A DNA stretch of 64,000 nucleotides from NCBI GenBank assembly GCA_049724395.1, contig JAUGWO010000102.1, positions 406,257 to 470,256 on the forward strand, given 5' to 3'. Below are positions 36,329 through 47,095 of the stretch, one piece after another. How positions within the stretch are numbered: the first letter of the stretch is position 1; each line of letters opens with the position of its first letter. This stretch comes from Spongospora subterranea f. sp. subterranea. Its lineage: Eukaryota; Endomyxa: Phytomyxea; Phytomyxea; Plasmodiophorida. The notes under the pieces were generated by a model. That model was not told the origin of the DNA and searched no databases. It saw only the letters and a program-made list of their open reading frames with translations. Position numbers and translations under genes: made by a program.

Positions 36329-39300
36329 ATGGTGCTGCCTCCAGAGGAATTCGCCAAGCATCGAGCGTCGTTTGGTGACATCGTACACATAAAGAGCAAC
36401 GGCAGAGATGGTCAGTTCTTCGCGTCAGTCAGAGATTCCTGACAGTAACTGTTTTCTAGGGGCAAGATTCCCTGCATATAAAAGAGCGGTGATCTTTGGA
36501 AGGTTTGCTATCGTATAACTTATGACACAATCCATCGTATAGCTAATGGTGATATGTTTCTAGCGGAACTTGCTGCGATATTCGAATTTTTGCCATCAAT
36601 GCGCGCGAGCAACACGCTTCGTTGATGTTTGATTCAAAAGGATTCGCTTTGATCATGAATTTAGATCAGCAAGCAAACACGATCCTAAACGGTGTTGAAA
36701 TCTCCAAGCCGACATTGGTTGGTCACATGAACGTGTTCGTAGTCGGCGACAGATTTTTTCGACTTGAATATGGTACTTCTGGATGAAACCATATTGCTAT
36801 TTCTCGCTAATGCCTCTACAGCGCCTCATGTCTCGTGTTTATTTGATCCAAACAAACGTCTCGACAATACTCCGTTAAGTGTCGTTCAGAGCGCCTTGCC
36901 AGTCGACACTGTGGCGGTTCCGTCTCAGACAGAAGCTATTGGACATGATATCGTCGACTCGAACGTTAGCCTAAAACTTACTACTAATTCGCTCAACCTG
37001 TATGCTCAGCATTAAGCTTATCTTCGGTGTTTTCACTCAGAGCAAATTGGTCAGGACAAAACGCGAAAATTTTGCCACCTGCAACTCTTGAAGGCGAATC
37101 ATGTTCTAACAATGCCGAATTTTTGTCACCTACCCGAACAAAAAGAACAAAACGGATTGCAACTCCAAAAGCTTTCCCAACTCCTGTGAAAAAATCCCTT
37201 CGCTCAATTTGCATGAAACCAATCCATCGGGGGCCTTCAAATCAACCTGTAGATTTTTCTGTTGAACAGGATGTCGAACCAGTAGTCGATTCTGTACTGC
37301 CCTCAGTTGAACCGATCGATTCATTGTCAAAGGTCCGAGAAGATACAGAAAAAGGAAGTTCAGACAATGTATCTCGCACATCACTCCTAAGAGTTGCACG
37401 CAAACATGCCATGACACCCAAACCGTTTCCTCAATCGGTTCGTCAGTCGCTTAGGGTTCGCCGGGCTTCGTGCGCCAGTTCATTACTATCCGGTCACAAC
37501 GAGTCCGTGTTTCCTTCTTCGAGGAAAAACTGTTTATCGGAATTATCTTCAAGCTCGATAGCCTGCAGACCTGGATATGACAAGTCTGAAATCGAGCGGC
37601 TTGCAGATGATGGCGTAAATTCGCTACATCTGAGCAAATCTAAAGCAGATTTCGTCGCACAGGCAAATGCGGTGCATGAAAAATCCCATGTTGCACCGGA
37701 ACAGGAACCAGTCTCACGCGATGCTTCTCCACCACACTTCTCATCAATTGACGCACTTGCTTCAGCCTCGGTGCATAAAGGAGATATATTTTCTTCTTTG
37801 CCTGCGTCGCCTGTTGTTTGTGCATCGTCCGCTAGTGTCATTACTGTGGACTTTTCTGCCATCGGGACGGATGCGGAGCTGCAAGGTTCTGGTAATTGCG
37901 CTGACGAACAAGACGGTATGTAAACATGTGAACACCCAAACAGCATTAACAAAGTATGAATTTTTACAGATTCTCCTCCTGAAGAAACAATCGAAGCGAC
38001 TGGACCCGGGACGTTGGAACACCCTCCAGTCCAAAATGATGGCAAGCACCCAATCTTTATCACCTGTTCTTCTGAGTCGAGCGTTAATTGCTCTGATGTT
38101 GTTTTGCAAGACGCAATGGTTTGCGAAGGTACGCCAGGAATCAGATCTGTTTCGAATTCGATAACGACGTTGAATGTAGAAGACATGCAACCCTGCCTAA
38201 TTGAAGAATGCGAGAAAGTCAACAGAACAGTTACGGCACAGCAGAAACTTTCTGAATCTGTTTCACCACTTCTCTCACCTAATCTCCCTACTCAATGCTG
38301 CAGTTCTTCTTCGAGCCCTCGCTGTACACCAAATATTCTCGAAAACGTCAGCATGTCCCTCGTACCAACAAATAAAGGTTACCCAGATGGCGCGGGTAGT
38401 CACGATGTTGCCATCGCGGTCGTCATTGATATTGCGCGCGAGGACATCGAAAACATTTCGTCCCAGCTTTCTCCCAATTCATCGCCTGATTTCGACGCCA
38501 ATCCGATATCATCCCCGCCTGTGGCTCCTCAGCTGTGCCATGAATCCTCCACTTCATCAGCTTTCATCAATCGACCGGAAACTTCTCAGGCAAATACTCC
38601 TGTTTTGAAAGACCCATTGCAGGATTTTGGCGAACGCGCCATGCAACTGCCGCCTGTTACTCCCCAGAAACTTGTTGAAGCAACTGGGCCTTTGAGTTCT
38701 TACGATCAAGTGGACTTGAAGAATGATGTCGCCACTCCGGAATCAGTCTACGCTACCAATGTTATTACTGTTGACATTCAAGACGTTTCTGTTTTCGACT
38801 ACAAAACAGGTGGCATTCCAGACGAGGTCACCGCAATATGTTCCTTGACGCATGCCAAAGATGTTGTGACAGACGATGAACCGTCATCATTAACAGTTTA
38901 TCCAACAACACAAAGTACTTGCAGAGTAGGATCGACTTGCGCGAGTTTTGTTCCTGAGTCTTGTGACGGTACTATACCTGAAGCGCAGTTATCGCCCGGT
39001 TCTGTTGAGTATCCTGCAATTAGTCCTCCGCATTCTTGTCACAAGGTTCCTGATGTGATTGACTCTAATTTGGAAGTTTATTCTTTGACCGGCAATGGTC
39101 CTGTTGCTGCTCAAGGTTGTGAAGGCGACGATGTGCTTGAAGACGGTGTAGTGGTGGCTGTTGAGTCTGATGCTGGCACACGTGGAGCTCAGTCTTCATC
39201 CACCCGTAATCTTAGTCTTACAGGTTCGTCTGTAATCACGTATGATAGCCAATTGGCCAATGACAACCTCGACCCCATAATTCTACCTGGCAATGATGCT

Positions 39301-41381
39301 ATTGCAAAAGCTAACACCCGCATGGACTCCTTTCGAGAACGCCCTACTCTTTGCCTCAATGATACCGTCGAACTTGTAGACTCTATTGTTGTCACCAATG
39401 CGAGTCATGTTGATGGCATGCAGGAGGTCATGATGTCATCATATCCCCCAGGTGTTCTCGTCCCTATTCAATTACAAAATTGTCCACAATCGCACGTCCT
39501 ATCTGATGTTAAGAAAAGTGAAAATACCAGCAGTCAAGATCACAATGGTGCTGACTCTGCTATCATAGAGGGACCGATTTGCTCCCTGAGTGACGTATCT
39601 GCTATTGCCAGCAACGAGGTTTCATCCAAAATCCAGAAAACCACATTTGCAGACGTCGAACTTGTAGACTGCATTGTTGTCACCAATGCGAGTCATGTTG
39701 ATGACATGCAGGAGGTCATGATGTCATCATACTCCCCAGGTGTTCTCGTCCCTATTCAATCACAAGATCACGTCCTATCTGAAGTGAAGAAAAGTGAAAA
39801 TACTTCCAGCAGTCAAGACCACAATGTTGCTGACTGTGCTATCATAGAGGGACCGATTTGCTCCCTGAGTGACGTATCTGCTATTGCTAACAACGAGGTT
39901 TCATCCACAATCCAGACAACCACATTTGCAGATTCTGTCAGCCCATTCAAAAGACTTCCAGATGATGGCTTGACCAGTGTTGAAGCTGAATCGTCAATAT
40001 CCTCTCAACAATTTTATAACCCTTATTCATCGAGCCTCGTACAAGATGAATCAGTTTTTCCTGTGTGTTTTGCAGAAGAGTGTCCAAATTCAGCTGTGCA
40101 AGATGGGCAAGATTCAATAGCAATGCAATTTCGCAAAAGGAAGCTCCCACACGCTCCAACGTCTTCCTTAAGGGTTGAACTTAATCACGATCCACTTCAG
40201 GGCAACCTTGTTCCTGTCGCAGAACTTGTCGACCACAATTCGCTTCCTACTGCGAACAAGCGCAGTCGAACTCACCAAGTTTTAGCAAACAGTCCCATAC
40301 AATCTCCTCAAAATCAAGGAAACCTTCCAGCTCACTCTGATCGGGTCCAAGTTTCCGATACTAACAGTGACCACGATGATGATCATGCTGACCGCATTCA
40401 AGTTGCTGTTACTGAACCCGATCAGGTTGATGTTCAAGACTTGCTGTCTCAAGGCAAAAGAGACGCAAGTACTCCTCAAGCTGTGGTCACGAGTCCACTA
40501 CATCCTAATGAAGTACAAACACTTTGCACACAAAATCAAGGAGACTTCAACGACCATGCTGACCGGATCCATGGTGCTGTTGCTGACAACAAATCCTTTT
40601 CTCTGGTCAAATGCGGGGCAAGCAATCGACAAGCGCGATCTCCCACTGTTTTCTCAAACTCTCCGAGGCAGTCTAAAGAGGCAGAGTTATCTAATGAAAG
40701 CGTTTCTGGAGAGCAAGCATCTAGTCGCAGCATGAGGAAGAGTAAAAATCTGCGAAAACAGTCCCAAAGGGTAGCTGATGTCTCAACTGCATGCATTAAG
40801 CCTGAAAAAACCACGAGGCGAAAACTTGAGGTCGATTGCCTTTCATCCGATAACGCTCCTGAATTGGATGATCGTCGGCAAACGCGTAATTTGCGTAATA
40901 GGTCAACCGCTGTGGCGTCCAAAAACCCGGCAATGGACGCGTTATCAAACAGAATGAACCAAAAAACATTGTGGAAGAGATATTGGGCGATTTTGCAGCA
41001 CCTAACAAAAGGGGAAAGGCTAATACTGTTGAAGTGGATGGTCCAGAAGCAAACACTCATGGAGACATTGGCAAACCGCCCAAAACGCGCCCATTACGTG
41101 CCTCATTAGCTGTCGATGCACATGTTGGAGAGAATTTCCAGCAAAAGGATGTGCAGACTAGAGTTGGAGTTGCAACTCGAAGATCTTCCAGGATCGTGGA
41201 AAAATCTGTCGTTCAAGCTCCTGAAGAGGTCAACACTGAAGCAGCACAATCTAAAAAAGAGACAGAGGTCGTGTCCCGAAGAATTAAGAAAAACAAAGAA
41301 AATTTTACGCCCAACAAACTTTCACCTAAACGCCCAGTCCGAAGCGTGGCAACCACACGGTCGCTTCGAAGTCACTCGTGA
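36329..41381 (+). CDS. Ki-67-like protein: N-terminal FHA domain and long disordered tail
   Basis: Exons 36329-36410, 36460-36502, 36564-36772, 36822-36999, 37041-37915 and from 37970. The rebuilt N-terminus (FGDIVHIKSNGRDGARFPAY, VIFGSGTCCDIRIF, REQHASLMFD, ILNGVEISKPTLVGHMNVFV, DRFFRLEY) follows the FHA domain of vertebrate Ki-67 block by block (VTIKRSGVDGPHFP, FGRGIECDIRI, SKQHCKIEI, QVNGSVIDEPVRLKHGDVIT, DRSFRYE). The rest, about 1,500 residues, is acidic/serine-rich and disordered. It has two copies of a TPKxFPxxV(K/R)xSLR motif (TPKAFPTPVKKSLRS; TPKPFPQSVRQSLRV) and a basic, Ki-67-LR-like C-terminus ending SVATTRSLRSHS. The frame changes once near 40880-41000, by a short intron or an indel; the last segment (about 41000-41381) is in the new frame. 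Ki-67 coats mitotic chromosomes. A homologous role is inference. Confidence 0.72.
39367..39933 (+). repeat. In-frame tandem duplication inside the Ki-67-like gene
   Basis: Two consecutive copies of a 96/93-codon unit beginning VELVDSIVVTNASHVDGMQE (copy 1, 39367-39654; copy 2 from 39655). The second lacks a few codons around QNCPQS. Both stay in frame, so it is a recent coding duplication in the disordered tail. Confidence 0.85.
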
Positions 41382-41817
41382 AATATCGAACACCTTAGGC
41401 ATCTTCAACTATATAAATATATATCAATTGTCGTTATTATTGTTGCAATGCATATTAGAAAGGTTGGACATGATTTGAGAGTCCAGGCGGGGGCATCGTT
41501 TTTATGTTTTGGTTCAATGAGAAGTTCCATCAACGACAGCCATTCCCTGTGGAAAAGCGATTGATGTGAAGTTGTTGACATGATGAAATAATCGGGAAGA
41601 TGGTGTGTCAACTTAACCGGTAATACCCTGTAATACCGTACACCATTTTACGAAATTTAGAGTGGCAGGAGAGACCCCGTAAAGTCAAACACTAATTCGA
41701 AAGCGCGACAGAGGAAACTGTCCCCTTTCACAAGAACCAGGAACCAGACCACATTCATTCCTATTGCAGTACCATTTACGACTTGGCGAGCAATTGCAAG
41801 TGGTTAGGGGATCGGTA
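41382..41817. other. Intergenic, no gene seen
   Basis: About 435 bp between the end of the Ki-67-like gene and the first ATG of the WDR91-like gene. AT-rich near 41410-41450. Presumably 3' UTR, promoter and 5' UTR. Confidence 0.35.
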
Positions 41818-43967
41818 ATGGATGCCGTCCCATATATTGACGACTTAGTCAAAGAGTATCTTCTTTTTCGTGGATATACCGATGCATATCAGGCTTTCTG
41901 TGTGCAATCGACTGCCGAATTACCACTAATCGATGCGGGTAGGTGCGATTAATATGAGCTAGTCCGATTCTGTAATGATACAAACCTTGTAGGCCCTGTC
42001 GCCGATACACTTCGAACGCTATGCAAGAATGGAGATATCAACACGTTGATGGATATATGGTCCATCATTTCTACCCGTTTCACGTCTAAAATGACGCAAA
42101 GAGAATTTTTTCATCAATCCAGCTCAGGGCTTTTGAGATCTCTTCAGCGGTGTTTAATTGTGGTAATGCACAGATGAAAAACAGTTCAAATGCCAATTTG
42201 CTGACGGCGTAAATTTTTTTTACAGGAAACTGTCCAATCCAAAAAACGATCGCTTTTATCGTCAATATTTGAGCGCATATTCCGCGATTCTCCTTCCGAA
42301 TTAACAGATTCTTCACTCGAATGGGCTGATTGGTTAATGCTGCCCTACATACCTCAGCCTAATAATCATTCTCGTCTATCGCCTTTCTTCTCCCGGGCTT
42401 GGCGTTCATCTGTTTTTACTGCCTTGCATAATTTCCTCTCCACTGTTTTTAGTGGAGTACCTCTTCCATCATTATTGCAGTTACGTTTTGCTTCGCATTA
42501 TTCCTGATGACCTCTGATGTGAGATTTCTTCCAGATTACGTACGAAGAAGATGCAGCTCGAAGCTCAAGAACAAGAAATCTTGAAGTTGAGAAGAGAAAT
42601 TCTGGAACTAAAGCAGAGTTTCTCCGATTCGGCGTCAAGCATCCGCCGATCAGCACCGTTTTGCTCCATGAACGGACAAAGTTAATCTCCTTTAGTGCTG
42701 TTGCAAAATATGGATATTTTATTCCGTTTTGGTTCAGATTGTGACCTGTCTGAGCCGGTTATTGATTCCAGTCAGGTTGAAAGAGCCATGTCGTTGCCAT
42801 TGCTGTCGAACGAAATTGCAAGTAGCTTTCATCAGCGCCTCCTTGGTCATTCCTCAGCGATTACTTCTTGCCGTTTTTCGTCATCAGGTGATATGCTGGC
42901 TTCTTCGTCACTTGATGGAACCATTCGTGTCTGGGCGCATGATGGGACGTGCACTCCAGTCTTCGACATGTCGCCATGCAATTGTGTTGAATGGGATGCG
43001 AGGTCCCATAATATCTTATATTACGGGAACTCCAATGGAAAGATTAAGGTCCATTTATTTTCGGATGTTTGTTTTTTTACAATACTTTTACTGGTGCCAA
43101 CAGCTATGGAATTCGGAAAATAAGCGAATGATTCGCGAAATCAACACTGGCGTTGAATCGTGTCCAAATATAATATCGGTGTGTTCTTCGCCGTCTGATT
43201 CGCTCTTTGTGGCGTCTTGCGCGTCGGAATCCCTAATCTCCGGATTCCTTGGCGTCTGGTCTTCTAAAACTAGCCAGATGGCGCAGTCGTTCACTGCTGA
43301 GGTATATTCGCCTGACTTCAGAAGGTATCGCTGAATATATTCTCAGCCTGTAGGCGAACTTGTTTTATGTACAGCGTTCAATCATAATGGCACGTTATGT
43401 GCAATGGGTTCAACAGGTATGTGGCGGGATCTGAATTTATGAATACGGTAACGGCTTATTAGCTGCTGGGCATAGATGGATTCATTCGGTTGCTTGACCT
43501 TGCCAGCAACACTGCCGTTATGTCTTGGCAAGCGCATTCTAGAGATGTTCACCGTATTGCTTTTGGTGCAGATGAGACGACGATTATCTCTTGTGGTTGC
43601 GACGATCGAGTAATAGAATGGAACCTACATCGCCTCGGTCATTTGATCCGAGAAATTGTCGTCCTTCCTGGTGCAGAAAGATCTTCTTCCAAGACGCGTC
43701 TCGACTTTGCATGTGATGAAGCTAACGCTAAGTTATGCATTGCAAACGGTATGAGTAATGCAGCGGTTTATGATTGGGAGACTGGTACATCGTCTTATGT
43801 TGTCCCAACTGCTGGAAAAGGCATCCCCGTATTAGTATGTGACTTTGCGTAATTGCCCAACATGTGAATAACGCTTGGATCAGGTTGACTGGTCAGCAGC
43901 GAGAAGATTATCCTGTATTGTGATGAATGACCACACTATCGAACTCCATGCGTTGCCAATGTCTTAG
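41818..43967 (+). CDS. WDR91: WD repeat protein 91-like endosomal protein
   Basis: WDR91 restrains endosomal PI3P (with WDR81 and Beclin complexes) and controls the early-to-late endosome switch. The N-terminus MDAVPYIDDLVKEYLLFRGY matches the LisH-like start of WDR91 (DELVREYLLFRGFT). Exon 2 (41993-42162) and exon 3 (from 42226) encode the helical region typical of the family, including WADWLMLPYIPQPNNHSRLS and FFSRAWRSSVFTALHNFLST (compare WKDWFVLPFLPSP... and YFSRQWADTF..SLHNFLS). A short coiled coil (KKMQLEAQEQEILKLRREI) follows, after introns of 54 and 57 nt. WD40 repeats then start at LLGHSSAITSCRFSSSGDML and DGTIRVWAHDG and run to the end. The last intron brings in VDWSAARRLSCIVMNDHTIE and ALPMS. 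Frame order and length agree with WDR91. Confidence 0.85.
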
Positions 43968-43989
43968 TCGCTATCTATTTTGAAGTAAA

Positions 43990-45206
43990 TTATCCTTTAT
44001 TACCACATCTCGGACCGAGGACGGACAGATCAGGGGTGCAGACTATCCGGCGAGTTACGACGCCGAGTCGATGACATGTCAGACTTTCCTTATCGAGAGA
44101 TATCATTTCTTGCCTAAATGGATAGTCCTGTTTCATGTTTAAGTGACAATGAGATCATTAAAAACATATACGTCTTACCGTGCCACTGTTGACAACAAAA
44201 TCGACTTCGCCGCATCTTAGAAGTACTTTTCCAGACTTGTATACAACGATTTTTCCTAGAAATCCGGATGGCAATCTCGGTCTATTTTCAGAAAACATCT
44301 GAGAAAGTTTGTCAAGGATATCATTTTCCTTGTTTAATTCAACGGCATCGTTTTTCAACTGAAAAATGTTACTTTTCTGAAAAGTATGATAACGCCGGAC
44401 ATACTAACTTTTTGATTCGTCGATCCTTCAGACTTGATTGATGTCGCCGGGACAGGAAGCTGGCATGGCAATTGCCAGAACATGAACTGCGGAGACGATG
44501 CTGACTTGTTCGAAGCGGTTTTCAGCAGAAAATCGGCGAGATTAGGCTGAAAATCGGCATCAACGGGCTTAATATCATCAGAAGCATTTGCTGCGGGCAG
44601 CGATTTGTTCTCATAAACCATTGGAAGCACTAGTGGCGCGAATGATGAGGACAAGCCATCCATATCTTCATCATCAATATCCATATCGCCCGCGCCGTGA
44701 TGTAGCGGCGACCCAGAAGGAGTCGAGGGATAGGAGGCAATCGATGCGCCCACGCGAAGACCTCGATCATTGGGAACGAACGACGACGATTTCTTCGCAT
44801 CATTGGCAACAAAGGCAACCGTGGTCTTAACTGCAGCATCGAATTTTCTCGGGCGTACTTTTTCCAATTTTTCTGGACGCTGGACCACTTCCAACAATTT
44901 CGGTAATGTTGGCTTGACAATACCATTGTCTAAACACGTTGTCCGCCTAGGAGCAACCACAGGTGCGAACTATAATTACATTGAAGTTACTTTTTTTGCT
45001 TACAGGAGAACGCAATTCACCTTGCGAAGCCCACGGCCACGACCTCTGCCTCTTAGCCTTTCCTGGCCCGTTCCTAAGGCACCGAGTGGCTTGTTATCTG
45101 ATGGATCTGCCATTTTTCCTAGTGTTCGTGAATTTTGGAAGTCCCCGACACTGCGGACTTTACGGTTACCGGCGCATCTGTTACTAAACAGTTTGTTGGA
45201 TGCCAT
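43990..45206 (-). CDS. RPC53: RNA polymerase III subunit RPC4 (Rpc53/POLR3D)
   Basis: Pol III-specific subunit that dimerises with RPC5 (TFIIF-like) and helps termination and reinitiation. Start MASNKLFSNRCAGN. A basic RGRGRGRG tract in exon 1 is a family trait. An intron of about 54 nt leads to FAPVVAPRRTT and a long disordered acidic middle (GDMDIDDEDMDG). After a third exon boundary comes the conserved C-terminal domain: RLPSGFLGKIVVYKSGKVLL and GEVDFVVNSGT. This joins, over the intron ending at AAACAG, to DYPFRQEMISLDKE and VVTRRIVCTPDLSVL. These match POLR3D (GKLQVRKSGRVQL..G...DV..G...F.QELV..D...; LVCSPDFESLL). The stop is 22 bp from the stop of the convergent WDR91-like gene. Confidence 0.88.
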
Positions 45207-45349
45207 TACCGTTGACGGATACAGGTCTATTTTCTGCTTGTCATCATGATTGTCAATATTATAAGTAGGGACTAATTGAGTAAATAAACGCCAAATGGTT
45301 TCCCAGATGTTTCTCCAAGTTTCTCTGCGTGTTCCACCTATTGAAGTTT

Positions 45350-45517
45350 GCCCAATAAATCGTGCTGTGGTTTTAATATCGACCTTTCGGGCCGAATACG
45401 AATCCCCCCGCGACCATCGTTGGGTTAATGGAACAGGCCCAACGATAGTGTGTCGTGGGGGGATTTGTATTTGGCACCAAAAGGACGATATGAAAACCAC
45501 GGCTCTAATTATTGAGC
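45350..45517. repeat. Long imperfect foldback (inverted repeat hairpin)
   Basis: Left arm about 45350-45424 and right arm about 45438-45517 are reverse complements at roughly 75-85% identity around a 13-nt loop. The inner arms read CATCGTTGGG and CCCAACGATA. The middle contains CGAATCCCCCC on the left against GGGGGGATTTG on the right, and the outer part GTGGTTTTAATATCG against CGATATGAAAACCAC. It lies 144 bp upstream of the RPC4 start codon. It could be a foldback/MITE-like insertion or a structured RNA. No target-site duplication is clear. Confidence 0.75.
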
Positions 45518-45969
45518 ACACGATCTGTTGTTCTTCAGACTTTTGCCTTGGGTGGCGATACCAATTTTGATCCAATTTTCCAAATTTGGTTTGACCGTTG
45601 TACTGTATACCGTAAGTACGGCCACCGGAGGGTGAAGTTTAGTGTCAGATCATTGAGCCTGGACGTGCCGTATTTTGAGGGCACGTTTTCAGACGGTAAG
45701 TATTTATAGCTTAAGAATTTTTGGAATCTGAGATTTGTTTAGGTTTTTGGCATGGATTTCAGATTGTTCCCTCCGGTGACCGCACTGCACGCATAGAGCA
45801 ACCCAAAGTTTAAGCGTCGGATCAAGAAAATTGTCTAACGATGCAATGCCACGAAGTTCAAATAACAACAGATCGTCAATACTAATATTTTTTGTTCTTC
45901 GAATTTCAACGTCGAGAAGGGAAATTCCTTCATCGAACCTTGATTAGTTAAGTTAAATGTTCCAGTTAC

Positions 45970-46280
45970 GGAACAGTAAAATATGTTGGATTATCTTGGG
46001 GCAGCGTTCAGGTGGCTGACATTTCAGCTCAGATCGCGAATGCCAAATTTTCCTTGGAATTCCTACCGAAACCACCAGCGTTGTGACCCAATTAACGTAG
46101 CCTTTCTTGATCAACTGTAACGACGAGTTTGTGCATCGAACAAATTGGGTTTGGTTTGACTTGACTTATGTTTTCAGTTCTGTGTATGCGTTCGATGATT
46201 TCGATCACTCGTAGCTTTGATAACTCCAACACCACCGTAAATATCCATGACTTTGAATGTTCGCTCGGTTTCGCCACGAC
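45970..46280 (+). pseudogene. Decayed partial copy of the Nup155 gene
   Basis: This stretch aligns base by base with 50100-50390 in the intact Nup155 gene. Examples are TTTCAGCTCAG..CGAATGC against TTTCGGCTCAGGTCTTGAATGC, TCAACTGTAACGACGAGT against TCAACTATAACGACGGGT, and TGTATGCGTTCGATGATTTCGATCA against TGTATGCTTATGATGATTTTGATCA. The copy keeps the intron-containing segment, so it arose by DNA duplication, not by retrocopying. Many stops interrupt it. It is clearly older than the inverted repeat at the right end. Confidence 0.7.
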
Positions 46281-46379
46281 GACGTCCAGAACATATAGAG
46301 AGGGTTGCCATTTAGATGATTTCTGATCGATGTCGTTCCAGTCTATCTTCAACATATTAACGCCTCCATTGATTCCATA

Positions 46380-47095
46380 AGTGACCGTTGCCGAAACGCT
46401 GGCTTACAATTCAGCCACTGCATTTTCACTGGAGGCGTTTCAAATCATGCCAGATTATACACTGAAAATATTTCGAAACACACGCAGAAGCAGCATCTCG
46501 TGCGATCAAAGTTGCCTCAGCTCCAATGAGTTTATCAAGGTCGATTGAGTAGTGCTGAGCCTTGGAGCTGTTGAAAACCTAAGACACTATTTTGAAATGT
46601 TTGACATGTTTTCACGTCCCGTGCCCCGTTCTTCCACCGTAGTAGGTATACGCAATGATATCGAATGATGTCCGCTGATTCAACAGATAGTTCTCGGATG
46701 GACATTGCGAATCCCAACAAAAAGTCTACACCCCCTGGTAGAACTTTAACCAGAAGGTATTCCAGGTCGGGTTGATCAGCACTCTTTTTTCGATCGAGCA
46801 TTAATTCAGGTGATTAATCCCACTACGAGTCCCGTGTAATCTCCGCACGAGGCCGCTACACACTGCGACTATCAGGTCACCCCGCTGGCGCCATCTTTCT
46901 GCCCAAGGGCCAGCGCAGAATAATTCCAGTTCCGCATCCGCATCGGATACAATAACGGTTGGCGGGCCGAGTTCAACTGCAGCCAGAAATCCCGCGGTCA
47001 AGGTTCAAATTCAAGTCCAGATAAGTCAATCTGGCTGGCTCGGCGTGGTCAGAGCCGACCTGACCTTCTCATAAAATCGGCGTCGGCTGTAATTC
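46380..47095. other. Unassigned spacer with two abutting minus ORFs
   Basis: Minus frames at 46535-46801 (MLDRKKSADQPDLEYLLVKV...) and 46801-47001 (...LGPPTVIVSDADAELELF...) look somewhat protein-like but share no recognisable motif. They may be remains of another duplicated gene. The spacer also holds the XPR1 promoter. Confidence 0.35.

Noticed and set aside
45000-45575. Protein-coding ORFs on both strands over the foldback
   Set aside because: Their similarity to each other comes from the inverted repeat; the real coding part is RPC4 exon 1 up to 45206.
46092-46355. Minus-strand 87-codon ORF as a gene
   Set aside because: It is antisense to the decayed Nup155 copy.
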